Part shown: in pieces, positions 14,837 to 22,802 of the stretch
Layout of the letters: each line of letters begins with the position of its first letter
How positions within the stretch are numbered: position 1 is the first letter of the stretch
Source: RUG754 sp964345365
GTDB taxonomy: Bacteria; Bacillota; Clostridia; Peptostreptococcales; Anaerovoracaceae
Direction: 5' to 3'
Assembly (NCBI GenBank): GCA_964345365.1
Contig: CAYFQR010000011.1
Location: 1 to 44,003 of the forward strand
Length of the DNA: 44,003 bases
The notes under the pieces: generated by a model
What the model was told of the DNA's origin: nothing
The model's input: the letters and a program-made list of their open reading frames with translations, nothing else
Databases searched by the model: none
Made by a program: the position numbers and the translations under genes

Positions 14837-16834
14837 TTGAAAAGATTTTCGAAAAATATTACGGTATATGTGCTTCTGTTCGCATTGGTTCTGAGCATCG
14901 CGTATTTTTATAGAGGCGCTGAAACCGGCGGAGTCAAACACACGGAGATTGACCTCAGCAAGTTCATAAATTATCTGGAACTCGAAAAAATAAAGGAAGT
15001 TTCAGTGGAAGGCGTCAAGGTCACGGGAAAAATAAGCGAGGAGGAGTATGTTTACAGCTATGCACCGTCGCCGTATGAGATATATATGCTTGACGAGGCA
15101 TACTTTTTCCCTATGGCGAAGGAGAGTAAGCTTGTATACAAGGGAACGAAACAGGCAACCGGCTCGTTCTGGCTGAATCTTTTACCGAATATTCTGATGA
15201 TAGGCGCCATGATATTCCTGATGTATATACTCTTAAACGGCGGGGGAAACGGCAAGGCGTTCCAGTTCGCCAAATCAAGAGCCAAGATGGTCAAAGGAGA
15301 GAAGACTACCTTTGATGATGTGGCGGGATTAGAGGAAGAGAAATTCGAGCTTGAAGAGATTGTTGACTTTCTCAAGAGCCCTGCGAAATACAGGCAGCTC
15401 GGCGCGCGCATACCTAAGGGAATCCTTCTTGTAGGCCCTCCGGGAACCGGTAAAACATATATATCAAAGGCGACGGCAGGGGAAGCCGATGTGCCGTTTT
15501 ATACGATTTCCGGTTCGGACTTCGTAGAGATGTTTGTCGGCGTGGGCGCATCGCGTGTGCGTGACCTGTTCGGTGAAGCGAAAAAGAACGCGCCTTGCAT
15601 AGTATTCATAGATGAGATTGACGCGGTAGGACGTAAGAGAGGCTCCGGAATAGGCGGCGGTCACGATGAGAGAGAGCAGACATTGAACCAGCTTCTTGTT
15701 GAAATGGACGGTTTCGGTGAAAACTCCGGAATCATTGTGATGGCTGCTACGAACAGACCTGACGTTCTCGACCCTGCGCTTCTTCGTCCGGGAAGATTTG
15801 ACAGACAGATACTGATAGGACTGCCGGACGTCAGAGGCAGGGAAGCCATCATTAAGGTACATTCGAGAAACAAACCTCTTGCCGATGACGTTACGCCTGA
15901 GATTCTTGCAAGAAGAACCATGGGATGCACTCCTGCCGACCTCGAAAATATACTGAACGAGGCGGCGCTTATCACGGCGCGCAGAAAAGGCACAAGCATC
16001 CGCATGGAAGAAATCGAGGAAGCAATCCGCAAGGTCGAAATGGGGCCTGCGAAAAAATCAAAGGTTGTAACCGATGAAGAGAAGAGGCTTACGGCATACC
16101 ATGAAGCCGGACATGCCGTTGTTTCGAGGTCGCTTCCTAAACATATGGATGTTCACGAGGTTACCATCATTCCGAGAGGAATGGCGGGCGGCTACACCAT
16201 GTACCTGCCGCAGGACGACAATTTATTTGAAACCAAGCAGGAAATGTATAACCACATAATCGGGACAATGGGCGGCAGAGTTGCCGAAAAACTTAAACTG
16301 GACGACATTTCGGTAGGAGCGGCGGGTGACATCAAACAGGCGACCGCAATCGCAAGAGAGATGGTTACCAAGTACGGATTCTCGGAGCTTCTGGGTAATG
16401 TGAATTACGGCGGTGAAGGCGAAGTCTTCCTCGGCAACGATTTCACCACACACAAAAATTACTCCGAAGAAACCGCAAAAAATATAGACTACGAAATTAA
16501 AAGAATCATAACCGAAGCCTTCGAGAGTGCTGAGAAGATACTTACCGAAAAGGATGAGGTGCTTGAGAGAGTAGCACAGGCGCTTCTTCTTGTAGAAACA
16601 ATAAACGGCGAGCAGTTCGAGGCTCTGTACCTCGGCGAGATTACACCGGAAGAATTAAAAAAATCTATCGATGAGCACAACGAGAAGAAGTCCTTGAAGA
16701 ATGAGGAGGAGGCAGCGGAAACTGCCAGAAAAATTGCCGAAAAAGAGGCTCAACGCCATGAAACGGATGAATCTCTGCAGGAGGATTTTTTGAATGATCC
16801 GGACTTGGAGGAGAGCGAAGAAAATGAGAAGTAA
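14837..16834 (+). CDS. ftsH: ATP-dependent zinc metalloprotease FtsH
   Basis: A membrane-anchored AAA+ protease that degrades membrane and regulatory proteins. Two transmembrane segments are seen (about residues 8-25 and 112-133) around a short extracellular part. The AAA module has Walker A GPPGTGKTYISK near 200, Walker B CIVFIDEIDAVG and the second-region-of-homology stretch LDPALLRPGRFDRQ. The protease zinc site AYHEAGHAV is near 420. Length, 665 residues, is normal. The start is TTG at 14837, set by AAGGAGATG at good spacing and by the MKRFSKN N-terminus. It has its own promoter and overlaps the next gene by 11 bases. Confidence 0.97.
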   Translation: MKRFSKNITVYVLLFALVLSIAYFYRGAETGGVKHTEIDLSKFINYLELEKIKEVSVEGVKVTGKISEEEYVYSYAPSPYEIYMLDEAYFFPMAKESKLVYKGTKQATGSFWLNLLPNILMIGAMIFLMYILLNGGGNGKAFQFAKSRAKMVKGEKTTFDDVAGLEEEKFELEEIVDFLKSPAKYRQLGARIPKGILLVGPPGTGKTYISKATAGEADVPFYTISGSDFVEMFVGVGASRVRDLFGEAKKNAPCIVFIDEIDAVGRKRGSGIGGGHDEREQTLNQLLVEMDGFGENSGIIVMAATNRPDVLDPALLRPGRFDRQILIGLPDVRGREAIIKVHSRNKPLADDVTPEILARRTMGCTPADLENILNEAALITARRKGTSIRMEEIEEAIRKVEMGPAKKSKVVTDEEKRLTAYHEAGHAVVSRSLPKHMDVHEVTIIPRGMAGGYTMYLPQDDNLFETKQEMYNHIIGTMGGRVAEKLKLDDISVGAAGDIKQATAIAREMVTKYGFSELLGNVNYGGEGEVFLGNDFTTHKNYSEETAKNIDYEIKRIITEAFESAEKILTEKDEVLERVAQALLLVETINGEQFEALYLGEITPEELKKSIDEHNEKKSLKNEEEAAETARKIAEKEAQRHETDESLQEDFLNDPDLEESEENEK

Positions 16835-18013
16835 ACTCATAAATAATACGATTACACACATTCTGAACTTTGAAAAATATTCGAACTTCAAACAGGCTCT
16901 TGAGGAGACTGCCATAATAAATGATTTTCAGGTGGTTCTTCTTTCGGAGGATTTTAACCCGCTTATCGCGGTTGAAACAAGACATCTCATAACCATAGAC
17001 GAGGTTTTGAGGGTCGGACGCGATTTGTCATACGGGGTGGGTGAGTCATACAGATTCGTAGACATTTCCGGAACCAAGACATATTGGGGTGCGATAAATA
17101 TCAACTCCGAAAAATATTATCTTCTCATAGTGGACAACCAGGACGCTTATACCAACGACGAGATAAATATGATTGCGGAAATAATCGAGCTTTCAATGGG
17201 TATGTGGAAATACACTCCTGAAAGGGACGCGAAAGCCGAGTTTGTAAGAGCGCTTACAAGAGNNNNNNNNNNTCTTTGCGTTATGAGGCGGGCGTCAGTG
17301 CCAACGGTATAATCGGAGTTTTTTACTCGAAAGGCATAGATGCTGCAAGACTGGAAGAAAAAATCGAAGAGATTGAAAAGGGCGGTGTCGTAAGAGTTCT
17401 GAAAATCAGCGAGGAAGAAGAGAGCTACGGTATTATCATAAGAGCCGATTCGCACGGAGCAAAGAACGAGATGTCGGACAAGATTGAACCCGCAGAGCTC
17501 GAGCAATGCCTTAAGCTCTATGATGCGATTAAGGAAGATAAGAGAGTCAGACTTTTTCATGTGTCCGGCATAGACGGAATTGAAGGAGCGGGTGACGGTT
17601 TCAGATTGATTGGAGAAACATGGTCCTTTGCCCCGGCGATGTTCCCTTATAAAAGGGTGTTCTCGAAGTACGAGCTGGTGCTCGTTTCCAACTGTATTGC
17701 GATACAGGCGGCAGGCGGACAGATGAAAAAGAACTTTACTGATTTGCTCGACCCTTTCAGAAAAGAAGGTACGAACAAGGCGCGTCAGCTCATGGAAACA
17801 CTCGAGACTTTCGTCTTGGACGCGGGTATGAACTCCGCTAAGACCGCTCAGTTCCTTCAGGTGCATACCAACACGGTTCAGTACAGATTAAAAAAGATAA
17901 ACGAAATATTAGGTGCAGAGATAACGGGTAACAGGGTTATACCGGGGCTCACTTTGGCGCTTGCGCTGAGAAGACTCGAAAGCGAGAAAAGATATAAGGC
18001 GATATATGAATAA
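16824..18013 (+). CDS. PucR/CdaR-type transcriptional regulator, interrupted by an assembly gap
   Basis: The two parts on either side of the 10-N gap belong together. The first (MRSKLINNTITHILNFEKYS to AKAEFVRALTR) is an N-terminal sensor-like segment. The second ends in a helix-turn-helix of the PucR C-terminal type: LETFVLDAGMNSAKTAQFLQ, VHTNTVQYRLKKINEILG, LTLALALRRLES. Such proteins regulate purine, sugar-acid or amino-acid catabolism, but no target is evident here. ATG 16824 overlaps the ftsH stop by 11 bases, with GGAGGAG upstream. With exactly ten placeholder bases the halves are out of frame, so the true gap length must differ or the gene is broken. It overlaps dus by 8 bases. Confidence 0.82.
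17263..17272. other. Assembly gap, 10 N
   Basis: A run of ten N inside the PucR-type gene. The length is a placeholder; the flanking reading frames differ by one base if it is taken literally. Confidence 0.99.
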
Positions 18014-18995
18014 TTTAAACCTTCGTGCAGGAGAAGTCCTTGCGAAAACCGAATCAAAAAAAGAAAAAATAGCCCAAGCCTTCGGCAAGGGCTATTACCT
18101 TGCGCCGCTTGCAGGAATTACGAACGGTGCGTTCAGGAGAATCTGTTTTGAGATGGGTGCCGGTACGGCATGCTCGGAGATGGTGTCCGCGAAAGGCCTT
18201 TTTTACGGCGACAAAAGCACTGCGAAGCTGCTCGAGATTCTATCCGGCGAGGGCAAAGTCGGCTATCAGATATTCGGGCATGAGCCGGATATCATGGCTT
18301 TTGCCGCAAGGGAACTTGAAAATCGTGAGAATACTTTTTTGGACATCAACATGGGCTGCCCCGTGCCTAAGGTCGTCAAGAACTTCGAGGGTTCATACCT
18401 CATGAAAAACCCCGACCTCGTCTATGACATAGTTTCGGCTTGCACTAAGAACACCTCGAAACCCGTGACGGTCAAGATAAGAGCGGGCTGGGATGATAAA
18501 CACATAAATGCCGCGGAGGTTGCACTTGCTGCGGAAGCGGGCGGCGCATCGGCAGTGGCGGTTCACGCGAGAACCAGAGAGCAGTTTTATGCGGGCAAGG
18601 CTGATTGGACTGTCATCGAGAGAGTGAGACGCGCAATAAAAATCACGCTTATCGGCAACGGAGATGTTTTTTCGAGAGAAGATGCCGTGAGGATGACGGA
18701 GGAGACCGGCTGCGATATAGTAATGATAGGTCGCGGCGCACTCGGAAACCCTTGGATATTCATAGATGACGGAAGCGGCAAGACATACATCCCTTCGCTT
18801 GAGGAGATAAAAGAAACGATGCTTAAACAGCTTGACGATACGGCGAAGCTGAAGTCGGAGCACATAGCAGTGCTTGAAATGAGAAAGCATGCAGGTTGGT
18901 ATCTAAAAGGAAGACCCGGCTCCGCGGCATTCAGAAAAGCCGTAAACACAATTACGGATATTGAGGAGCTTCGGACACTTATAAGAAGCGTTTAG
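18006..18995 (+). CDS. dus: tRNA-dihydrouridine synthase (DusB-like)
   Basis: An FMN enzyme that reduces uridines in the tRNA D-loop. The 329-residue protein has YLAPLAGITNGAFRRICFEM, the FMN and substrate segment GYQIFGHEPD, the catalytic-cysteine motif FLDINMGCPVPKVV, VKIRAGWDD, VHARTREQFYAGKADW and ITLIGNGDVFSREDA with GRGALGNPW. These fit the bacterial DusB group. The N-terminal 30 residues before the barrel are longer than in many members; an internal start is possible, but ATG 18006 overlaps the previous stop by 8 bases in a typical coupled arrangement. It ends the ftsH transcript. Confidence 0.94.
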   Translation: MNNLNLRAGEVLAKTESKKEKIAQAFGKGYYLAPLAGITNGAFRRICFEMGAGTACSEMVSAKGLFYGDKSTAKLLEILSGEGKVGYQIFGHEPDIMAFAARELENRENTFLDINMGCPVPKVVKNFEGSYLMKNPDLVYDIVSACTKNTSKPVTVKIRAGWDDKHINAAEVALAAEAGGASAVAVHARTREQFYAGKADWTVIERVRRAIKITLIGNGDVFSREDAVRMTEETGCDIVMIGRGALGNPWIFIDDGSGKTYIPSLEEIKETMLKQLDDTAKLKSEHIAVLEMRKHAGWYLKGRPGSAAFRKAVNTITDIEELRTLIRSV

Positions 18996-19083
18996 CAATT
19001 TAATATCATCTGAAAGTAAAATCACGGAAAAAATTGAATTTCGTATGTTAGATTTCGGATATTTGTGGTAATATTAAATTATA

Positions 19084-19104
19084 CGTAAGTGAGATTGACT
19101 TACG
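19084..19104. promoter_or_regulatory. Inverted repeat upstream of rubrerythrin
   Basis: CGTAAGT, seven bases, ACTTACG: a perfect 7-bp inverted repeat 49 bases before the rubrerythrin ATG and downstream of a GGTAATATTAAAT promoter-like stretch. It could be an operator for an oxidative-stress regulator or a leader hairpin; it does not match the usual PerR box closely. Confidence 0.5.
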
Positions 19105-19152
19105 GTGAAAAATGACAATATTAAATACAATTTTTTATGGAGGTAAAGTAAT

Positions 19153-19692
19153 ATGAAATGGGTTTGCACAGTTTGCGGTTATGTACATGAAGGAGCGGAA
19201 GCACCTGCAGAATGTCCGGTTTGCCACGTTAAGGCCGATAAGTTTGTGAAGCAGGAAGGCGAAATGACTTGGGCGGCGGAGCACGTTTTAGGCGTAGCTC
19301 AGGGAGTTGACCCTGAGATTATCGAAGGCTTGAGAGCCAACTTCACAGCGGAGTGCACGGAAGTAGGCATGTACCTTGCAATGTCCAGAGTTGCTCACAG
19401 AGAAGGATATCCCGAAATCGGATTATATTGGGAAAAGGCTGCTTTAGAAGAAGCCGACCATGCTTCAAGATTCGCGGAATTACTCGGAGAAGCGCTCACA
19501 GATTCCACTAAGAAGAATCTCGAAATGAGAGTTGAAGCGGAGCACGGCGCTACGGCAGGCAAGTTTGAGCTCGCTAAAAAAGCTAAAGAACTGGGACTTG
19601 ACGCTATTCATGACACGGTTCACGAAATGGCAAGAGACGAAGCAAGACACGGCAAGGCGTTCCAGGGCCTGCTGGAGAGATACTTCGGCTAG
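19153..19692 (+). CDS. Reverse rubrerythrin (N-terminal rubredoxin domain)
   Basis: A 179-residue non-haem iron protein that reduces hydrogen peroxide and oxygen in anaerobes, with electrons from NADH via other carriers. Domain order is reversed from classical rubrerythrin: rubredoxin comes first (CTVCGYVHEG and CPVCHVKADKF, two CxxC knuckles), then the four-helix diiron domain with ECTEVGMYLAMSRVA, LEEADHASRFAEL, AEHGATAGKF and MARDEARHGKAFQ, which supply Glu and His ligands. GGAGGTAAAGTAAT precedes the ATG. It is monocistronic, with an inverted repeat in its promoter region and a strong terminator. Reverse rubrerythrins are typical of Clostridia. Confidence 0.96.
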   Translation: MKWVCTVCGYVHEGAEAPAECPVCHVKADKFVKQEGEMTWAAEHVLGVAQGVDPEIIEGLRANFTAECTEVGMYLAMSRVAHREGYPEIGLYWEKAALEEADHASRFAELLGEALTDSTKKNLEMRVEAEHGATAGKFELAKKAKELGLDAIHDTVHEMARDEARHGKAFQGLLERYFG

Positions 19693-19710
19693 TTCAGATT
19701 GGTTGAAAGT

Positions 19711-19881
19711 TCAATAAGATTTATGAGAATGCCAGAGCAATCCGGCATTCTTTTTTTGTGCGGAAACCTCTTCATTTTCGCGCAAGCGGTAGACATCTTC
19801 CCTTTTGTTCTGCTTTTCAAAACTGCTCATGGTATAAAGTCGTATGTTTTTTCACTTTTTAATTTGCAAAGGTTCTTTCAT
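19711..19881 (-). pseudogene. Short degraded frame divergent from the acquired region
   Basis: On the minus strand an excellent site ATAGGAGGCGATATTC precedes ATG 19881, but the frame reads MKEPLQIKK and then TGA. The same frame continues open from there through MSSFEKQNKREDVYRLRENE to a stop at 19711, inside the rubrerythrin terminator. It looks like the 5' end of a lost gene. No family is recognised. Confidence 0.35.
19726..19757 (+). terminator. Rubrerythrin terminator
   Basis: AGAATGCC and GGCATTCT form a perfect 8-bp stem over ten bases, followed by seven T. Confidence 0.95.
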
Positions 19882-19915
19882 GAATATCGCCTCCTATCTG
19901 TAATTAAAGTATAGG

Positions 19916-19945
19916 TTGACCATCTATATAAAAATATGCTAGAAT
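19916..19945 (+). promoter_or_regulatory. Promoter of the 59-residue CxxC gene
   Basis: TTGACC (19916-19921), 18 bases, TAGAAT (19940-19945), in an AT-rich stretch at the left edge of the foreign-looking region. Confidence 0.6.
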
Positions 19946-19990
19946 TTAATATACAAGAATATATCTATTTATATTACAAAAGGAGGGATT

Positions 19991-20170
19991 ATGAAATATT
20001 ATCTAAATCCACAAAGCGGCACGCTCCATATAGAGGGCTATTGTCACTTTACGCGCCCTGTGCCAAAAGAGTATTTGAAATTTGATACAGAAGCGGCTGC
20101 GGATGGAATATTCACAAAGAACTGCAAGCTATGTCAAAAGAAAAAAGAAGAAGTACTTCGGAAAGCATAA
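19991..20170 (+). CDS. 59-residue protein with a CxxC pair
   Basis: Encodes MKYYLNPQSGTLHIEGYCHF, then KNCKLCQKKKEEVLRKA. Three cysteines (GYC and CKLC) plus a histidine could bind one metal ion, as in small Ada-like or zinc-ribbon fragments, but no family is recognised with confidence. AAAGGAGGGATT directly before the ATG is an excellent ribosome-binding site, and a promoter lies about 50 bases upstream. The MerR-type regulator starts 66 bases downstream on the same strand and may share the transcript. Confidence 0.72.
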   Translation: MKYYLNPQSGTLHIEGYCHFTRPVPKEYLKFDTEAAADGIFTKNCKLCQKKKEEVLRKA

Positions 20171-20236
20171 AAGGCTGTAATTTAGCGTGGTGCATAACCT
20201 TTTGGCTAGCAGGATCACGCAGAAAGAATCAGGAAG

Positions 20237-21121
20237 ATGAAATATCAGGTAAAAGACTACTATGTAAAAGAACTTGCGGACTACTATGGAATATCGGCAC
20301 AGGCTGTGCGGCTTTACGATAAAAAGGGTCTGTTGCCATCCGAAAAAAATGAAGTCAACGGCTATCGGACCTATACGCGGGAAGATGTGGTCACGATGGA
20401 CTATATTTGCCGTTTGAAAAAAATGCACTTTTCACTGGAGGAGATCCGCCGCATCATGAACGAAGAGCCGCTGGAACAGGTCGCCGAAATGGCAGCCGAG
20501 CAGCAGCGGCGGCTGGAGGAAGAAGTTCGGGAACGGCAGCATTTGATCGGTTATTTAGCGGATTATCATGAGAAACTCGAGCAAGTGCTGGCATACGAAA
20601 AAAACCGAGAGGAAGAACAGACGGCCAAGATCGAAATTGTCGATGCTCCGCCTTTTATCATCCGAGAGATCACCACGAATATGGACGAGGCGATGGAGAG
20701 CTTTCGCAGGTTGGATTCCAATCTGATCCCGTTTTTGACGGTTGAGACCCCCGCGGAAGCAGCAAAAGCCTGCATGGAGAAAGAAAAGATCGGGGCCTTT
20801 TTCACCAATCGGGAAAACCGCATGAACGGCGACTACAAACTTTCTCTGATCGACGAGAAAAACCTCAGTGCCGCACCGGATTTTGACTTTGAAACCTTTC
20901 GGGTCATCGCCCAGTGTACTGCACTCTATACGGTCGTACGCATCGCGACCAACAAAGATTACGACCGGGTGGAAGAAATCTTTGATTTCCTGCGCGAAGA
21001 GCGTTATGAGATCTGCGGCAATGTTTTGGCGCGCACCATCGCGAATTGTTACTGCGTCAAAGAAAGCACAGAATATGTGGAGATCTGGGTACCAATCCGA
21101 AAACAGGATCGGATCAAATAA
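20237..21121 (+). CDS. MerR-family regulator with GyrI-like effector domain
   Basis: A 294-residue activator. Residues 1-75 form a winged helix of the MerR type: VKELADYYGISAQAVRLYDK, KGLLPSEKNEVNGYRTYT, then REDVVTMDYICRLKKMHFSL. Residues about 76-130 are a coiled-coil dimerisation helix. The C-terminal part, from about 140 (IVDAPPFIIREITTNMDEAM to EYVEIWVPI), resembles the GyrI-like small-molecule-binding fold of BmrR-type regulators. MerR activators untwist promoters with 19-bp spacers; exactly such a promoter with a dyad stands 45 bases downstream, before the membrane protein genes. Codons (ATC, CTG, CGG/CGC) differ from the surrounding genome. The effector is unknown. Confidence 0.9.
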   Translation: MKYQVKDYYVKELADYYGISAQAVRLYDKKGLLPSEKNEVNGYRTYTREDVVTMDYICRLKKMHFSLEEIRRIMNEEPLEQVAEMAAEQQRRLEEEVRERQHLIGYLADYHEKLEQVLAYEKNREEEQTAKIEIVDAPPFIIREITTNMDEAMESFRRLDSNLIPFLTVETPAEAAKACMEKEKIGAFFTNRENRMNGDYKLSLIDEKNLSAAPDFDFETFRVIAQCTALYTVVRIATNKDYDRVEEIFDFLREERYEICGNVLARTIANCYCVKESTEYVEIWVPIRKQDRIK

Positions 21122-21136
21122 GCAAAAGAAGCGAAA

Positions 21137-21163
21137 AGAAACTCTGCGTAATGCAGAGTTTCT
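21137..21163. other. Perfect hairpin after the MerR-type gene
   Basis: AGAAACTCTGC and GCAGAGTTTCT pair perfectly (11 bp) over GTAAT. No T-run follows; the next bases are already the TTGACC box of the downstream promoter. It probably stops or slows readthrough of the regulator transcript. Confidence 0.65.
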
Positions 21164-21165
21164 GC

Positions 21166-21196
21166 TTGACCTTATACCAAGTGCAAGGATTAAAAT
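21166..21196 (+). promoter_or_regulatory. MerR-type promoter with 19-bp spacer and dyad operator
   Basis: TTGACC (21166-21171), 19 bases, TAAAAT (21191-21196). The dyad CCTTATACCAAGTGCAAGG (21170-21188) fills the spacer; its arms CCTT-AC and GT-AAGG are complementary. An over-long spacer with a central dyad is the hallmark of promoters activated by MerR-family proteins. The regulator gene ends 45 bases upstream, and the target operon starts at 21262. Confidence 0.85.
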
Positions 21197-21261
21197 AATG
21201 TTAACGAACTATAAGCCTTGGGCGCGGACTCGCCCGAGCAGGAAAGAAAGGATGAAGAACT

Positions 21262-21966
21262 ATGAGTTATCAAGAAGTGTCCGAAAGCAGTTTGCTCTAT
21301 GTGCTGGTTATTGTATCCTTATTGATCATCGCAGCAATCTGCGTGTATTATTTGCTTCTCTGTATGCGAAAGGCAAAGGAAATGGGAATCTCCAAGCAGA
21401 AAGTCAACGAAATTATCAAATCCACCGCTATTTTTTCCATTGTGCCGTCTATCGCGATCGCAATCGGTCTGGTAACGTTAGTCATCGTGATCGGCATCCC
21501 ATATGCATGGTTCCGCCTGTCTGTGATCGGATCGGTATCCTATGAACTGATGGCCTCCAATATGGCGCTCAGCGCTTTGAAACTCGACCTTGCCAATGCG
21601 GGCGCCGATGCGTTCGGACTGATCATGTGGGTGATGTGCATACCGATCACCTCCACCGTTCTGGCAAACATCTTTGTATGCAAGCCGATGCACCTGGGAA
21701 CCATGCGCGTCGGAAGCGGCGACAAGAAGTGGGGCGCGCTTTCCCAAACGACTTTTATGACAGCTTTGCTGGTCGTACTGATCGTGCCGATGATATTCGG
21801 CGGATTGGTTGGACTGCTGACCTTTGTCACCAGCGCACTGATCGCAGTCGTGGTGTCCATGCTGGCAAAGAAGACCGGTGCAAAGTGGATGAACGATTTC
21901 ATACTTGCCATCTGTCTGATTGGCGCGATGGGTATGTCGATCGTTTATACGAATTTGTTGGGATAG
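21262..21966 (+). CDS. DUF5058-like polytopic membrane protein
   Basis: A 234-residue integral membrane protein with about six hydrophobic helices, including VLVIVSLLIIAAICVYYLLL and MTALLVVLIVPMIFGGLVGL. From memory it resembles the DUF5058 family, whose function has not been established. It is the first gene of an operon with a second membrane protein 12 bases downstream and an M20 amidohydrolase. A two-component transporter for the hydrolase substrate is the simplest reading but is inference. AAAGGA lies 11 bases before ATG 21262; an ATG at 21252 opens a different, non-coding-like frame. Codon use is foreign to the neighbourhood. Confidence 0.8.
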   Translation: MSYQEVSESSLLYVLVIVSLLIIAAICVYYLLLCMRKAKEMGISKQKVNEIIKSTAIFSIVPSIAIAIGLVTLVIVIGIPYAWFRLSVIGSVSYELMASNMALSALKLDLANAGADAFGLIMWVMCIPITSTVLANIFVCKPMHLGTMRVGSGDKKWGALSQTTFMTALLVVLIVPMIFGGLVGLLTFVTSALIAVVVSMLAKKTGAKWMNDFILAICLIGAMGMSIVYTNLLG

Positions 21967-21978
21967 GAGGAGACGAAA

Positions 21979-22782
21979 ATGAAAAAAGAAAAGAAGACAA
22001 AGCCATACGTAGAACCGTATTTTGAAGAAATGCACCGGAAAGGCATCATTTTGACCATCATTTCGCTGATCTTGTTCGTGGGCGTACCAACGATCACCTG
22101 TATCGTCTATGACATCATGCCAAATTTCGGCACAGTGATCGCGACCGGCATTGGTCTGATTGCCATCTTCGTTCCAACAGGGATCGCGGAGATGTTCGGC
22201 GAAGTGCCGATCATGGGTAGTTCCTACTATCTTGCCTGCTTGACCGGCAACATCTTGAATCTGAAACTGCCATCCGCGATCAACGCAATCAAGGTTTCCG
22301 GCTTCAAACAGGGAACAAAAGAAGCAGATGTGGTCGTCGGTATCGCGATCGCAGTTTCTTCTCTGATCACTCTGGTGATTCTGGCGCTCGGCGTTATCCT
22401 ACTGATGCCGTTGGAAGCATTCATGGCTTCCGAAGCGATTGGCATCGCGGCTTCCAATGTGCTTCCGGCGCTTTTTGGCTGTCTGGTGCTTGGCTTTATC
22501 GGCAACGATGTCGGCGGTGGCATCACCATTAAAGGAAGACTGAAAGCAGCTATCGTACCGTTTATTTTCTTTATTGTCCTGTACCTGCTGATCTCGGATC
22601 TTTATGAAGCATTCGAAGGTTTCCTGATGATCATCGGCATCGGCATGGTCTATCTGATCACCAAAAAAATGTATAAAGCCGGAAAGATCGAAGTCATTCT
22701 TCCGGAAACCGACAGCATGGAGGCTACTGCCGAGGTCTTTGAAGCGGAGCTTGCAGGTGAGGAAAACAAGGAAGAACTGTAG
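21979..22782 (+). CDS. Polytopic membrane protein, partner of the DUF5058-like gene
   Basis: A 267-residue membrane protein with about seven hydrophobic helices, such as LTIISLILFVGVPTITCIVY and SSLITLVILALGVILLMPLE, and an acidic cytosolic tail ending LAGEENKEEL. Conserved-looking polar segments between helices are EMFGEVPIMGSSYYLACLTG and GNDVGGGITIKGRLKAA. I do not recognise a named family. ATAGGAGGAGACGAAA precedes the ATG, only 12 bases after the previous stop, and the M20 gene starts 20 bases downstream. The paired design suggests a heteromeric permease. The function is unproven. Confidence 0.78.
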   Translation: MKKEKKTKPYVEPYFEEMHRKGIILTIISLILFVGVPTITCIVYDIMPNFGTVIATGIGLIAIFVPTGIAEMFGEVPIMGSSYYLACLTGNILNLKLPSAINAIKVSGFKQGTKEADVVVGIAIAVSSLITLVILALGVILLMPLEAFMASEAIGIAASNVLPALFGCLVLGFIGNDVGGGITIKGRLKAAIVPFIFFIVLYLLISDLYEAFEGFLMIIGIGMVYLITKKMYKAGKIEVILPETDSMEATAEVFEAELAGEENKEEL

Positions 22783-22802
22783 GATAAGGGGGAACATTCA
22801 AC

